Shown in pieces: positions 34,906-44,254 of a stretch of 61,225 nucleotides of DNA. The position numbers were made by a program, and so were the translations under genes. Positions within the stretch are counted from its first letter, which is position 1; the number at the start of each line of letters is the position of its first letter. This DNA comes from Rhodovastum atsumiense (GTDB taxonomy: Bacteria; Pseudomonadota; Alphaproteobacteria; Acetobacterales; Acetobacteraceae), in NCBI GenBank assembly GCA_026225115.1, contig JAMFSE010000098.1, positions 1 to 61,225 of the forward strand. The letters are read 5' to 3'. A model generated the notes under the pieces. That model was given only the letters and a program-made list of their open reading frames with translations, did no database searches and was not told the origin of the DNA.

Positions 34906-36492
34906 CTAAAAAGCCAGCGTGTTGGCCTGCATCACCAGCGGCAACGCCCGCACCTGGGCCAGCACCGCGTCCGGCGTGTCGCCGTCCGTGGAAACCAGAC
35001 AGATTGCATCACCGCCTTCGAGCGAACGGCCGAGATGGAAGGTCGCAATGTTCACCCCCGCATCCGCCAGCAGCATGCCGAACCGGCCGATGAAACCCGG
35101 TTTGTCCTGGTTGGTCACATACAGCATGTGGCGGGCAAAATCCGCCTCGACCTTGATGCCCTTGATCTCCACCAGCCGCGGCTTGCCGTTGCCGATCAGC
35201 GTGCCCGCCACCGAACGGCTGTTCTCATCCGTCGTCACGGTAATGCGCACCAGTGTCTGATATTCGCTAGGCCGATCATGCGTGGCTTCGGAAACTTCGA
35301 TCCCGTGGTCGCGCGCGAATACCGGCGCCGAGACCATATTGACTCCCTCCATCACCGGTCCCAGCAAGCCGGCCAGCGCAGCGGCGGAAAGCGGGCGATG
35401 GTTGAGCTCGGCCACCGCACCTTCATATTCGATCAGCACGCGCCGGATCACCCCGTCCTTGGCCTGAGTCAGCTGCCCGGCAAAGCCGCCGAGCAACCGG
35501 CACAAATCCATATAGGGGCGCAGCCGCGGGGCTTCCTCGGCTGTAACGGAGGGCATGTTCAGTGCGTTGCTGACAGAACCGTTCAACAGAAAATCGCTGA
35601 TCTGTTCTGCAACCTGCAGCGCCACGTTCTCCTGCGCTTCGGTGGTCGCCGCACCCAGATGCGGCGTGCAGATAACATTATCCAACGCGAAAAGCGGGCT
35701 CTCGGTCGCAGGCTCGGTCACGAACACATCCAAAGCCGCACCCGCGACATGGCCGGAAACCAGCGCGTCATACAACGCTTCCTCATCCAGCAGGCCGCCG
35801 CGCGCGCAGTTGACAATGCGCACGCCTTTTTTGGCTTTCGCCAGCGCCTCGCGCGACAATATATTTCGCGTGGCATCGGTAAGCGGCGTGTGGATAGTGA
35901 TAAACTCCGCCCGCGCCAGCAAATCCTCCAACTCGACCTTCTCAACCCCCAGCGCCACGGCGCGCGCCTCGGTCAGATACGGATCATAGGCCAGCACTTT
36001 CATCTTCAGTCCAACCGCGCGGTCGGCCACGATCGAGCCGATATTGCCACAGCCGATCAGCCCCAGAAACTTGCCGGTGAGCTCAACGCCCATGAACCGG
36101 TTCTTCTCCCACTTGCCGGCCTTGGTGGAGGCGGACGCCTCCGGCAGTTGCCGCGCCAGTGCGAACATCAGCGCAATCGCATGCTCCGCGGTCGTGATCG
36201 CGTTGCCGAACGGCGTGTTCATCACCACCACGCCGTGCGAGGTCGCGGTTTTCACATCGACATTATCGACGCCGATGCCGGCCCGGCCAACCACTTTCAA
36301 ATTCGTGGCGGCCTCCAGAACTTCCCGGGTCACTTTGGTAGCGGAACGAATGGCAAGCCCATCGTATTCGCCGATGATCGCTCGCAATTCCGGCGGCGTT
36401 AGCCCGGTCTTAACATCAACTTCAACCCCACGCTCTTTGAAAATCTCAATCGCAGCCGGTGACAGTTTGTCGCTAATCAAAACTTTTGGCAT
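34906..36492 (-). CDS. serA: D-3-phosphoglycerate dehydrogenase
   Basis: 528 aa, first enzyme of serine synthesis (3-phosphoglycerate to 3-phosphohydroxypyruvate with NAD). The NAD fold is FLGLIGCGNIGSIVADRAVG. Catalytic-region motifs are HTPLTDATRNIL, VNCARGGLLDEEAL and TPHLGAATTEAQENVALQVAEQ. An intervening domain follows at about 315-450, and a C-terminal ACT domain (DKPGFIGRFGMLLADAGVNIATFHLGR) for serine feedback. The longest frame starts at TTG 36498; the ATG at 36492 has AAGGAA 7 nt upstream and is used. Downstream of serC on the same strand, separated by a three-hairpin repeat. Confidence 0.95.
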   Translation of the reverse strand: MPKVLISDKLSPAAIEIFKERGVEVDVKTGLTPPELRAIIGEYDGLAIRSATKVTREVLEAATNLKVVGRAGIGVDNVDVKTATSHGVVVMNTPFGNAITTAEHAIALMFALARQLPEASASTKAGKWEKNRFMGVELTGKFLGLIGCGNIGSIVADRAVGLKMKVLAYDPYLTEARAVALGVEKVELEDLLARAEFITIHTPLTDATRNILSREALAKAKKGVRIVNCARGGLLDEEALYDALVSGHVAGAALDVFVTEPATESPLFALDNVICTPHLGAATTEAQENVALQVAEQISDFLLNGSVSNALNMPSVTAEEAPRLRPYMDLCRLLGGFAGQLTQAKDGVIRRVLIEYEGAVAELNHRPLSAAALAGLLGPVMEGVNMVSAPVFARDHGIEVSEATHDRPSEYQTLVRITVTTDENSRSVAGTLIGNGKPRLVEIKGIKVEADFARHMLYVTNQDKPGFIGRFGMLLADAGVNIATFHLGRSLEGGDAICLVSTDGDTPDAVLAQVRALPLVMQANTLAF

Positions 36493-36540
36493 TTTCAAAT
36501 TCCTTTGATAAGGAAACTTCTTTTTTTGAACAACAAGGCT

Positions 36541-36649
36541 GGCCGCCCGCGAACAAAAAACTTTTTTACTCTGGACCTGAGGCGCTGGCGTTATCGCGCC
36601 TCTGCCCCAGAGTCAAAAAAGTTTTTTGGTTCTTTTTTCAAAAAAGAAC
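36541..36649. repeat. Three-hairpin intergenic repeat, copy D (inside serC-serA)
   Basis: The central stem is ACTCTGG/CCAGAGT (36568-36574 and 36607-36613) with inner GAGGCGC/GCGCCTC, extended outward by CAAAAAACTTTTTT pairing with AAAAAAGTTTTTTG. Hairpin 3 is GTTCTTTTTT/AAAAAAGAAC (36629-36649). The conserved 15-nt loop is replaced, and hairpin 1 is not recognisable. Unlike the other copies, it lies between two genes on the same strand. Confidence 0.75.
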
Positions 36650-37827
36650 TACTTCCTGAATTCTGTTGAAACCGTATCAATCGCGTAATCGATCCAAGGC
36701 AGCAGCGCCTCAATATCGCTGCGTTCAACCGTCGCCCCGCCCCAGATTCGCAGCCCCGCCGGCGCATCCCGGTACGAAGCGGCATCAAAGGCTGCGCCGT
36801 TCTTCTCGAGCAATGCGGTAACCGCTTTGACCGCCTTCTGTTGCTGCTCATCTTCCAACGTCACGAACCAATCCGCCGTGATCTTCAAACAGATGGACGT
36901 GCAGGACCGCGTCGCCGCATTCTCGGCCAGAAACGCCACGCGCTCATTGCCCTCGACCCATGCGGCAATAGCCGCCAGGTTGCCTTCGGATCGCCCAATC
37001 AACTGCTGCAACCCGCCAACGGATTTCGCCCAGCGCAAACCATCCAGCGCATCCTCAACACAGAGCATCGAAGGCGTGTTGATTGTCTCGCCGACAAAGA
37101 TCCCCTCGGTCAGCTTGCCGCCGGACGTCATCCGGAAAATTTTCGGCAGCGGCCAGGCGGGTTTGTAGCTCAGCAACCGCTCAACGGCGCGCGGAGAGAG
37201 GGCAAGCATCCCATGTCCGGCTTCGCCGCCGAGCACTTTCTGCCAGGACCAGGTGACGACATCGAGTTTTTGCCAGGGTAGGTCCATGGCGAAGGCAGCC
37301 GAGGTGGAATCCGCAAAGACAAGCCCCTCGCGGTCGGCCGGAATAAAATCGCCGTTCGGAAACCGCACGCCGGAGGTGGTGCCGTTCCAGGCCAGCACGA
37401 CGTCATGTGAGAAATCAATCGCACTCACATCAGGCAACTTGCCGTATTCGGCGCTGAGGACCCGCGCATCCGGCAATTTCAACTGTTTGACCACGTCGGT
37501 CGCCCAGGCTTCCGAAAAACTCTCATGCGCCAGCACATCAACTGGTCGCGCGCCCAGCATCGACCACAAAGCCATCTCGATGGCCCCCGTATCGGAAGCC
37601 GGCACAATGCCAAGCCGCCAGTCCGCCGGAAGTCCCAGAATTTCCTTGGAGAGTGAAATCACCTCGGCCAGACGGGCCTTTGGTTCCTTGGCCCGGTGGC
37701 TGCGGCCCAGCAGGGCGCCTTCCAGGGCGCGCAACGAGAAACCGGGGCGCTTGGCGCAGGGGCCGGATGAAAAATTGGGATTTAGCGGTGCGCTCAGCGG
37801 CCGCGCCGGCGCGGAAATATCTGCCAT
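36649..37827 (-). CDS. serC: Phosphoserine aminotransferase
   Basis: 392 aa PLP enzyme of serine and pyridoxine synthesis, converting 3-phosphohydroxypyruvate plus glutamate to phosphoserine. The N-terminus has [27 protein letters not shown], typical of the alphaproteobacterial SerC subgroup. The PLP lysine is in [23 protein letters not shown]. The ATG at 37827 has GGGAGAG 7-8 nt upstream; the open frame extends 108 bp further through the leader RNA hairpin and is not coding there. First gene of the serC-serA unit; divergent from an Lrp-type regulator. Confidence 0.95.
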   Translation of the reverse strand: MADISAPARPLSAPLNPNFSSGPCAKRPGFSLRALEGALLGRSHRAKEPKARLAEVISLSKEILGLPADWRLGIVPASDTGAIEMALWSMLGARPVDVLAHESFSEAWATDVVKQLKLPDARVLSAEYGKLPDVSAIDFSHDVVLAWNGTTSGVRFPNGDFIPADREGLVFADSTSAAFAMDLPWQKLDVVTWSWQKVLGGEAGHGMLALSPRAVERLLSYKPAWPLPKIFRMTSGGKLTEGIFVGETINTPSMLCVEDALDGLRWAKSVGGLQQLIGRSEGNLAAIAAWVEGNERVAFLAENAATRSCTSICLKITADWFVTLEDEQQQKAVKAVTALLEKNGAAFDAASYRDAPAGLRIWGGATVERSDIEALLPWIDYAIDTVSTEFRK

Positions 37828-37834
37828 CGTTAAC

Positions 37835-37915
37835 TCTCCCTTACAGAAGAAAAGCGCCCCGGTGGGGGGACGTTTACCGGGAAGCGCTCTAGTCCCAAAA
37901 AATGAGCCGGGCAAT
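37835..37915 (-). ncRNA. Candidate serC leader RNA element
   Basis: Upstream of serC the transcript can fold an 11-bp stem: AGCGC-TT-CCCGGT (37888-37876 on the minus strand) with ACCGGGGCGCT (37863-37853), leaving a two-base bulge and the 12-nt loop AAACGTCCCCCC. GUCCC in this loop (37871-37867) is complementary to GGGAC just 5' of the stem (37896-37892), allowing a pseudoknot. UUUUCUU then the ribosome-binding site follow. From memory, a serC RNA motif is known upstream of alphaproteobacterial serC genes; I believe this is an instance. The regulatory mechanism is unknown. Confidence 0.6.
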
Positions 37916-37950
37916 AGGCATCTGCCCAACTTCATGGCAGTGTCACTCGC

Positions 37951-38406
37951 ATGTCAGAGCTGGATAATATCGACCGGGCCATCCTTCGCCTGCTGGCCAC
38001 GGATGCCTCGCTATCGCTGAATGATATCGCCGATAAGGTGGGCCTTACCGCCACGCCTTGCTGGAAGCGCATCAAGCATATGGAGGAAGCCGGCATCATC
38101 CGCGCCCGCGTGGCGGTGCTGGATGCCGACAAACTCGGTCTGCCGGTTTCGGTCTTTGTTTCGGTGGAAACTGCCGACCATTCCGCCGAATGGCTGGCCA
38201 AATTCGCGGAGACGATTGCCACCACGCCGGAGATCGTCGGCGCCTGGCGGATGAGTGGCGACGTAGATTACCTGCTGCACGTTATCGTGGCCGATATTGC
38301 CGCCTACGATGCTTTCTACCGCAAGCTTATTGCCGCGGTGCCGTTGCGCAATGTCTCCTCGCGCTTTGCGATGGAACGGATGAAGGACGGCGCGCTGCCG
38401 ATCTAG
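37951..38406 (+). CDS. Lrp/AsnC-family transcriptional regulator
   Basis: 151 aa. The N-terminal HTH is [47 protein letters not shown] (about 3-50), and the C-terminal RAM/AsnC effector domain is [28 protein letters not shown]...[31 protein letters not shown]. Such proteins are octameric amino-acid-responsive regulators. Divergent from serC with 123 bp between starts, so it may control serine synthesis, but neighbouring position is the only evidence. Its gene ends 65 bp before a convergent TetR gene. Confidence 0.9.
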   Translation: MSELDNIDRAILRLLATDASLSLNDIADKVGLTATPCWKRIKHMEEAGIIRARVAVLDADKLGLPVSVFVSVETADHSAEWLAKFAETIATTPEIVGAWRMSGDVDYLLHVIVADIAAYDAFYRKLIAAVPLRNVSSRFAMERMKDGALPI

Positions 38407-38471
38407 AGCGCGATGCCAGTAGATGGGTTCGCTTGGCGAACGCATCCACTGTCTGAATCGCCCTCTGCAAA

Positions 38472-39053
38472 TCAGATTTCGTCAACGATGGCTTGCGTGA
38501 TTTGCGCAATCCAATGTTGCGTCGGCCCCACATGATCATCGGCAAGTTGGCGTAACGGCCCCAGCTGTCGCTGGGCGATAAAACCGGTCCAAAGGATGTT
38601 CAGCTGGGCCGCGCGGTCGAGCGCATTCGCGCCACCCAGCCAGGCCGCCAGCGGAACGATCACGTTTTGTTGCACCAGATCGCCGCAGAGTTCGCGGGCG
38701 TCCAGATCCGCCAGCGCCAGCATCGTGATGGCAACGGGATTGGTGATGTCGCCGGCCTTCAGCAGCCCCGTCGCCACGCGCTCACCGAACCCGGCGCGGT
38801 CGCCGGCGATAAGCGCCTCGATGTTTAACAAGGGCTCAAGGGCGGCGCGCAACAGACCCTGTTTGGAGCCGAAATAGCGTCGCACCAGGGCTGAATTTAC
38901 CCCCGCCTGGGTCGCGATCATGCGAACCCCGGTGGTTGCGTAGCCCTTTTCGGCGAACAGCGTCTGCGCCGCGCGCAAAATGGCGTCGCGGGTACGGATG
39001 GCGTCACGTGGGCGTTCAGGCGAACGTTCAACCGTCAGGGCGATATCGGTCAT
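38472..39053 (-). CDS. TetR/AcrR-family regulator of the BVMO operon
   Basis: 193 aa. The DNA-binding domain is [52 protein letters not shown] (about residues 22-73). The remainder is the helical ligand-binding domain, with an AcrR-like C-terminus. Divergent from the Baeyer-Villiger monooxygenase gene with 71 bp between starts, so it is expected to repress the monooxygenase/dehydrogenase pair until a ketone or related inducer appears. A TTTTGT/ACAAAA inverted repeat lies in the gap. Confidence 0.89.
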   Translation of the reverse strand: MTDIALTVERSPERPRDAIRTRDAILRAAQTLFAEKGYATTGVRMIATQAGVNSALVRRYFGSKQGLLRAALEPLLNIEALIAGDRAGFGERVATGLLKAGDITNPVAITMLALADLDARELCGDLVQQNVIVPLAAWLGGANALDRAAQLNILWTGFIAQRQLGPLRQLADDHVGPTQHWIAQITQAIVDEI

Positions 39054-39089
39054 GCTTCCTGCCTAGACCAGTGGACAGGGTAAATCCAG

Positions 39090-39113
39090 TTTTGTACACA
39101 GTCGTAGACAAAA
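39090..39113. promoter_or_regulatory. Candidate TetR operator before the BVMO gene
   Basis: TTTTGT and ACAAAA form perfect 6-bp arms separated by 12 bp (ACACAGTCGTAG), in the 71-bp region between the TetR gene and the monooxygenase gene, just before its ribosome-binding site (AAGGGGAAACGAG). The centre is not symmetrical, so this is weaker than the RND operator. Confidence 0.45.
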
Positions 39114-39124
39114 GGGGAAACGAG

Positions 39125-40909
39125 ATGGGCATTACCGACCTTTCGCCGGCGGAATTGCAGGCCAAATACGCCGCGGAGCGGGAAAAGCGGCTGCGCCCGG
39201 ATGGCGCTGCGCAATACCGCGAGCCCGAGGAGGTTTTCGACGATTTCGACCGCGATCCCTACGTGGCGTGGACCGCACGCGACCCGGTTGTCGAGCAGGT
39301 CGAAGTGGCGATCATCGGCGCCGGCATCGGCGGACTGATGGCGGCGGCGCGGCTGATGGAGCAGAACATCACCAGCATCCGCGTCATCGACAAGGCCGGC
39401 GATTTCGGCGGCACCTGGTACTGGAACCGCTACCCGGGTGCGGCCTGCGATGTCGTCTCCTACATCTATCTGCCGCTGCTGGAGGAGACCGGTTATGTGC
39501 CGGTTGAGAAATACTCCAAGGCGCCGGAGATATTCGCGCATTGCCAGCGGATCGCCCGAAAATTCGAACTTTATCCGCGCGCGCTGTTTCAGACCGAAGT
39601 TGAGGGTCTGGCCTGGAATGAGGAGACCGGGCGCTGGCTGGTCAGCACCGATCGCGATGACGCCATCTCCGCGCGGTTTGTCATTCTGGCCGGCGGCCTG
39701 CTGCACCGCGCGAAACTGCCGGGCATTCCAGGGATTAAGGATTTCAAGGGCCGCAGTTTCCACAGCTGCCGATGGGACTATGCCTATACCGGCGGTGGCC
39801 CGGCGCAGATGATGGATAAGTTGCACAACAAGCGCGTGGCGCTGATCGGCACCGGCGCCACCGCCGTGCAGGTGATGCCGAAACTGGCGGAAGCGGCGGA
39901 GCAGCTTTTCATATTTCAGCGCACGCCGGCAGGCGTTGGCGTGCGCGCCAACCAGCCGACCAGCGACGCATGGAAACAGGCGCTGAAACCTGGCTGGCAG
40001 CGCGAGCAGATCGAGAATTTTACCCGCATTGTCTCCGGCAAGCGGGTTGAGCAGGATCTGGTGCAGGACGGCTGGACTGAGATATTTTTAAAGAACCCCG
40101 CAGTCTGGGGCTTGATGAATGAGGAACAGCTGAAGCTGGACGCTGCGAATATGGCGGCCATCCGTCGCCGCGTCGATGAAATCATTGCCGATCCTAAAAC
40201 AGCTGAAGCCTTGAAACCCTGGTACAACCAGCTGTGCAAGCGCCCCTGTTTTCACGACGAGTTTCTGCCGGCCTTCAACCGCCCGAATGTGACGTTGGTG
40301 GACACCGCGGGGAAGGGGGTGGAGCGCATCAGCGAAGATGCGGTGGTGGTGGATGGCGTCTCCTACCCGGTGGATTGCATCGTCTATGCGTCGGGCTTCG
40401 AGGTCGGCAGCTCGCATCTGCGGCTGCTTGGGTTTGAGATGCACGGTAAAGGCGGCGTCAGCCTTACCGAAGCCTGGGAACAGGGACCCTCGACCCTGCA
40501 CGGCATCTTTGCGCGCGGTTTCCCAAATTTGATTCGTTTCAGTCTCGTTCAGGGAGGTCAGGCAATCAATGTCGCGCATATGCTGGATGAGCTGGCACAG
40601 CATACCGCCTGGTTCCTCCGCCGCTGCCTGGATGAGAACATCGCCGAGGTAGAGCCGACGCGGGACGCCGAGGAAGCCTGGTTTCAGACCGTGCTTGCCA
40701 ATGCCGGTTCGCTTGGCGCGTTCTATGCGCAATGCACGCCGAGCTATGCGAATGGCGAGGGCTCGCGCGTTGCCAATCCTTCGGCGATGCGCCGCATGGC
40801 CTTCATGGGCGGCACGCAGGAATTTATCGACATCCTGCGCGATTGGCGCGAGGCTGGCGGGTATCCGGGACTTGAGATCAAATACCGGCACAACAACGAT
40901 AACGGATAA
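39125..40909 (+). CDS. Flavin-containing Baeyer-Villiger monooxygenase
   Basis: 594 aa FAD/NADPH enzyme that inserts oxygen next to a ketone carbonyl to give an ester or lactone. It has two Rossmann motifs, GAGIGG (65-70) and GTGATA (242-247), and between them the BVMO fingerprint [12 protein letters not shown] (207-218, FxGxxxHxxxWD). The ~55-residue N-terminal extension resembles the longer BVMOs such as PAMO or steroid enzymes rather than cyclohexanone monooxygenase; substrate remains open. The ATG at 39125 has a strong GGGG Shine-Dalgarno; the upstream open extension would run into the TetR gene. The SDR gene follows after 5 bp. Confidence 0.9.
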   Translation: MGITDLSPAELQAKYAAEREKRLRPDGAAQYREPEEVFDDFDRDPYVAWTARDPVVEQVEVAIIGAGIGGLMAAARLMEQNITSIRVIDKAGDFGGTWYWNRYPGAACDVVSYIYLPLLEETGYVPVEKYSKAPEIFAHCQRIARKFELYPRALFQTEVEGLAWNEETGRWLVSTDRDDAISARFVILAGGLLHRAKLPGIPGIKDFKGRSFHSCRWDYAYTGGGPAQMMDKLHNKRVALIGTGATAVQVMPKLAEAAEQLFIFQRTPAGVGVRANQPTSDAWKQALKPGWQREQIENFTRIVSGKRVEQDLVQDGWTEIFLKNPAVWGLMNEEQLKLDAANMAAIRRRVDEIIADPKTAEALKPWYNQLCKRPCFHDEFLPAFNRPNVTLVDTAGKGVERISEDAVVVDGVSYPVDCIVYASGFEVGSSHLRLLGFEMHGKGGVSLTEAWEQGPSTLHGIFARGFPNLIRFSLVQGGQAINVAHMLDELAQHTAWFLRRCLDENIAEVEPTRDAEEAWFQTVLANAGSLGAFYAQCTPSYANGEGSRVANPSAMRRMAFMGGTQEFIDILRDWREAGGYPGLEIKYRHNNDNG

Positions 40910-40914
40910 AAACA

Positions 40915-41676
40915 ATGCCAGCACCAGCCGATATGACGGGAAAAGCAGCTTTGGTCACCGGCGGCGCCTCCGGCCTGGGCCGGGCGACGGCGCTCGCACT
41001 GGCGAGGGCCGGCGCCGACATCTGCATCGTTGACCGCAACGCTGCCGGGCTTGACGAGACCGAAGCAATGCTGAGGGCGCAGGGCGTTCAGGTGCTGGTG
41101 CATGAGACCGATCTGTCGATCGCCGAGAAATGTTCCTATGCCGTCGCTGCCGCGCATGAAAAATTCGGACGGCTGGATGCGCTGTGCAACGTCGCCGGCG
41201 TGATCAGAATGTCGAACTCGGCGGAGATGGCGATCGCCGATTGGAATTTTATTCTGGCAGTAAATTTGAGCGCGCCGTTTCACATGATCCAGTCCGCCAT
41301 TCCGCATCTGCTGGAGGTGGGCGGTGCCGTCGTCAACGTCGCTTCTACCGCGTCGTTTTTCGGTCAGGCCTATCTCGCCGCCTACTGCGCCAGCAAAGCC
41401 GGCATCGCCAATCTCACCAAGGCGCTGGCGATGGAATTCATGCACAAGCCGATCCGTTTCAACGCGGTGGCGCCCGGCGGGATGGCAACCGGGATCATGG
41501 GATCATTCGGAATTCCTGAAGATATCGACCAGACTCTGCTCGGCCGCTACATGCCGATCCGTGGGCTGATTGAAGTCGACCAAGTGGCCGAGATGATCGC
41601 CTACCTGGCGTCCCCCGCTGCCAGCAATTATCACGGCGCCTGCATTACCGTCGATAACGGCACGACAGCAGGCTGA
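40915..41676 (+). CDS. SDR-family oxidoreductase
   Basis: 253 aa classical short-chain dehydrogenase. The cofactor motif is TGGASGLG (about 15-22), with an aspartate-containing IVDRN at the end of beta-2, favouring NAD over NADP. NVAG follows at about residue 92. The catalytic Ser and YxxxK are in VASTASFFGQAYLAAYCASKAG. The C-terminus (NYHGACITVDNGTTAG) is standard. Co-transcribed with the monooxygenase, it probably oxidises an alcohol to the ketone that the monooxygenase uses. That order of reactions is inference. Confidence 0.9.
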   Translation: MPAPADMTGKAALVTGGASGLGRATALALARAGADICIVDRNAAGLDETEAMLRAQGVQVLVHETDLSIAEKCSYAVAAAHEKFGRLDALCNVAGVIRMSNSAEMAIADWNFILAVNLSAPFHMIQSAIPHLLEVGGAVVNVASTASFFGQAYLAAYCASKAGIANLTKALAMEFMHKPIRFNAVAPGGMATGIMGSFGIPEDIDQTLLGRYMPIRGLIEVDQVAEMIAYLASPAASNYHGACITVDNGTTAG

Positions 41677-41678
41677 GG

Positions 41679-42593
41679 CTATTTCGCGGCGCCTGCGAGT
41701 GACGCGCTGCCGATGAATGGCAGCGGCGATCCGGGGCTGAGGTAGGTCGGCAGTGCGCCGTCCCATTTATCCAGCGCCTTCTGCTGCAGCAGCGGCGGGG
41801 TCAGCGATTGTGCAATCAGCAGATTGGCTTTCGACTGCGCCTGGCTGGTGAGCAGCAGCGCATTGGCCTGGCCGGTTGCGGTCTCAACCGCGGCGTCCGC
41901 CTGGGCCTTCGCCTGTACCACCTGCTGCTGCGCCGAAATCTGAGTTTGCTGCAGCGTATATTGCGCCTGCAACGCCTGCTGCTGGGCGACCTGCTTTTGC
42001 TCGATGGCTTGGGTATAGGCCGAGGAGAAGGCGAAGTTGGATACGTTCACGGCCTCGACCGTCAGGTGATAGGGCGCGAGCGAGGCGATGATCAGTTCCT
42101 TGATCTGGGCATCGACGCTGTCCCGCTTGGTCACCAGCTCCTGGGCGTCGTAATTTGCCGTCACCGCCTTCACGTCATTGCTCACCGCAGGGGCAATAAC
42201 GCGCGCGCCCAGCGTATCGAAATCCCGGAAATCCCGGTAAAAATCCGGCGCCGCTTCCGGGTCGACATGGAAGGTTACGGCGATGGAGGTATCGATCAGC
42301 TGCAAATCATGGGTGGAGCCGGTTTCATCCGAGCTAACCGTCTGCGGCTGCACCGAGACCTGGTTGATGGTCTGGTAGAACGGAATGGCGACATGCAGCC
42401 CGGGATAAAGCGGGGTCGACGAAACCGAGCCGAAATTCGACAGCACCCCGGCATAGCCGGATTGGACTTGCACGAACGGGTTGGCGAGAAGCACGAGCAG
42501 CACCACAACGAGAACCACGGCGGCGCCGACGATTAGTTTGAATTGGTTTTTCTGTTGCGGGGCGAGCCGTTCTACGGTGGGAAGAAATGCCAT
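41679..42593 (-). CDS. SPFH/prohibitin-family membrane protein
   Basis: 304 aa. One N-terminal membrane segment (about 20-40, LIVGAAVVLVVVLLVLLANPF) is followed by the SPFH/Band 7 domain (VQVQSGYAGVLSNFGSVSSTPLYPGLHVAIPFYQTINQVSVQPQTV), then a Gln/Ala-rich coiled coil (KQVAQQQALQAQYTLQQTQISAQQQVVQAKAQADAAV). It is prohibitin-like; such proteins form ring-shaped membrane scaffolds that modulate proteases such as FtsH. The ATG at 42593 is used because the longer frame runs into the next gene. Convergent with the SDR gene only 2 bp away. Confidence 0.88.
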   Translation of the reverse strand: MAFLPTVERLAPQQKNQFKLIVGAAVVLVVVLLVLLANPFVQVQSGYAGVLSNFGSVSSTPLYPGLHVAIPFYQTINQVSVQPQTVSSDETGSTHDLQLIDTSIAVTFHVDPEAAPDFYRDFRDFDTLGARVIAPAVSNDVKAVTANYDAQELVTKRDSVDAQIKELIIASLAPYHLTVEAVNVSNFAFSSAYTQAIEQKQVAQQQALQAQYTLQQTQISAQQQVVQAKAQADAAVETATGQANALLLTSQAQSKANLLIAQSLTPPLLQQKALDKWDGALPTYLSPGSPLPFIGSASLAGAAK

Positions 42594-42648
42594 GGCGCGC
42601 TTGTCGCATAATTTTGCCCGTCCTGCCACAAGCGGAAGTACAACGCCG

Positions 42649-43188
42649 TTATGGCGCGGATTGGCCGTATTTGCGGACCAGCCGGTCGGTCGCCCAGGCC
42701 ACCGCCAGGCCGACGCAGACGCCCCAGGCAACCTCGGACAGGCGCGATAGCAGGATGGATTGCGGCGTACCGGTATGCGGCACCAGCATGATGATGGTCG
42801 CCGTAATGCCGCCCAGCTGACTGGCGTCGCCGACATTCAGCAGCCAGCAGATCAGCACCGCCAGCACGACCGCGGAAGCGTAAACCACCAGGTTATCGCC
42901 AAAACCCAACGTCATGCCGAGCCCGATCGCACCGCCGACCGCGGCCCCGATGAATTGCTTGCGGGCAATGCTGCGGGTCGCCTTGAACTCCATTTGCGCC
43001 ACCGCGATTGCCGTGATCGCGCTCCAGAACGCCTGCTGCAGCCCGATGAAATGGGTCGGGATATAGGCGCAGAACGCCGCCACCACCGACACCGCCCCCT
43101 GGCGCACTCCCAGCAAAAACCGATGCGCAATTTCGCGAAACCGGCCGAATATCGCCAGCCTCGCCCAAACCCATTTGCGAAAGCTCAA
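42649..43188 (-). CDS. FUSC-family integral membrane protein (TTG start)
   Basis: 179 aa with about five hydrophobic segments (for example GAVSVVAAFCAYIPTHFIG, SAITAIAVAQMEF, FIGAAVGGAIGLGMTLGFG, VVYASAVVLAVLICWLLNV). It matches the FUSC/aromatic-acid-exporter group, in which the QAFWSAITAIAV stretch is typical; it is shorter than full AaeB or YccS exporters, which carry additional domains. No in-frame ATG or GTG precedes the first membrane segment, so the TTG at 43188, overlapping the upstream stop as TTGA, is the likely start. Transport function is inferred. Confidence 0.75.
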   Translation of the reverse strand: MSFRKWVWARLAIFGRFREIAHRFLLGVRQGAVSVVAAFCAYIPTHFIGLQQAFWSAITAIAVAQMEFKATRSIARKQFIGAAVGGAIGLGMTLGFGDNLVVYASAVVLAVLICWLLNVGDASQLGGITATIIMLVPHTGTPQSILLSRLSEVAWGVCVGLAVAWATDRLVRKYGQSAP

Positions 43189-44210
43189 ACCCCGGGAACG
43201 CCCTTGCTCGTCGAATACTCAAAATGCAGCGCCGTATCCGGATAGACGATGGGGTGGATGGCGTGCGCCGCCATCGCCGCTTCCGAAAATCCCTGCAGGA
43301 TCAGCTTGAGCTTGCCCGGATAGGTGGCGACATCGCCGATGGCGAAAATGCCCGGCGTCGAGGTCTCGCAGGTGGCCGGCGCGACGGCCAGATGGCTTTT
43401 CTCCAATGCCAGGCCCCATTCCGCGATCGGCCCCAGCTCCATCGCCAGGCCGAAAAACGGCAGCAGAATATCGGCTTCGATATGCCGGGTCTGCTCATCG
43501 AGATCAGCCACTTCGACACTGGCGAGCCTGCCGCCGTCGCCGTGCAAAGCGTGCAACTGGTAGGGGATCACCAGTTCGATCTGGCCTGCCGCTGCCGCCA
43601 CATCCAGCTGTGCGGCAGTCTCGGGCGCAGCGCGGAATTTCGGCCGCCGGTGGATGATGTGAATGCTGGCGGCGATGCCGTTCAGCGCCAGCGCCCAATC
43701 CACCGCGGAATCCCCGCCGCCGGCGATGACCACGCGCTTGCCGCGAAAATCCTCACGTTTTTTCACGTAATACTGCACCGCGCCGGTGGCCTCATAGCCG
43801 TCCAGCCCGTCCAGCGGCGGCCGGTTAGGCCCGAATGCGCCGGCCCCCGCCGCAATAATCACGGCTTTCGCGCGGATGCTGTCGCCCGCACTGGTCGTGA
43901 GGGTGAAATCCCCGGCGCTGCCGGTCAGGGTCTCGACGCGGCGGTTAAGCAGTTTACGCGCACCGAACGGCGCTATTTGAGCCTCTAATTTGGTGATTAA
44001 CTCGGCCGCCTCGATCGCCGGATGGCCGGGGATGTCGTAAATCGGCTTTTCCGGATACAGCGCCGCGCATTGGCCGCCGGCTTCGCCCAGCGCGTCCACC
44101 AGCAGCGAAGACAGTTTTAGCATTCCGCATTCAAACACCGCGAACAGGCCAACCGGCCCGGCCCCGATAATCGCAACATCCACATCCAAATTGTCACCCA
44201 TTACCCGCAT
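43185..44210 (-). CDS. Ferredoxin-NADP+ reductase (thioredoxin-reductase-like fold)
   Basis: 341 aa FAD-containing oxidoreductase. The FAD motif is DVAIIGAGPVGLFAVFECGM. The NADPH motif is VVIAGGGDSAVDWALALNG, followed by IHIIHRRPKFRAA. GIFAIGDVATYPGKLKLILQGFSEAAMAAHAI is the C-terminal FAD contact. There is no CxxC redox pair, and CAALYPEKPIYDIPGHP replaces it, which is diagnostic for the FNR branch rather than TrxB. It transfers electrons between NADPH and ferredoxin or flavodoxin. The start could be the ATG at 44210 or at 44201. Its stop overlaps the FUSC gene as TTGA. Confidence 0.9.
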   Translation of the reverse strand: MRVMGDNLDVDVAIIGAGPVGLFAVFECGMLKLSSLLVDALGEAGGQCAALYPEKPIYDIPGHPAIEAAELITKLEAQIAPFGARKLLNRRVETLTGSAGDFTLTTSAGDSIRAKAVIIAAGAGAFGPNRPPLDGLDGYEATGAVQYYVKKREDFRGKRVVIAGGGDSAVDWALALNGIAASIHIIHRRPKFRAAPETAAQLDVAAAAGQIELVIPYQLHALHGDGGRLASVEVADLDEQTRHIEADILLPFFGLAMELGPIAEWGLALEKSHLAVAPATCETSTPGIFAIGDVATYPGKLKLILQGFSEAAMAAHAIHPIVYPDTALHFEYSTSKGVPGV

Positions 44211-44254
44211 GTGCCGGAGGTGACTTCCCCAATCAAGGGGCGGTACGCTGAACC

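Noticed and set aside
37828-37935. SerC extended by 36 N-terminal residues
   Set aside because: It would run through the leader hairpin, while the ATG at 37827 has a strong Shine-Dalgarno and a family-typical N-terminus.
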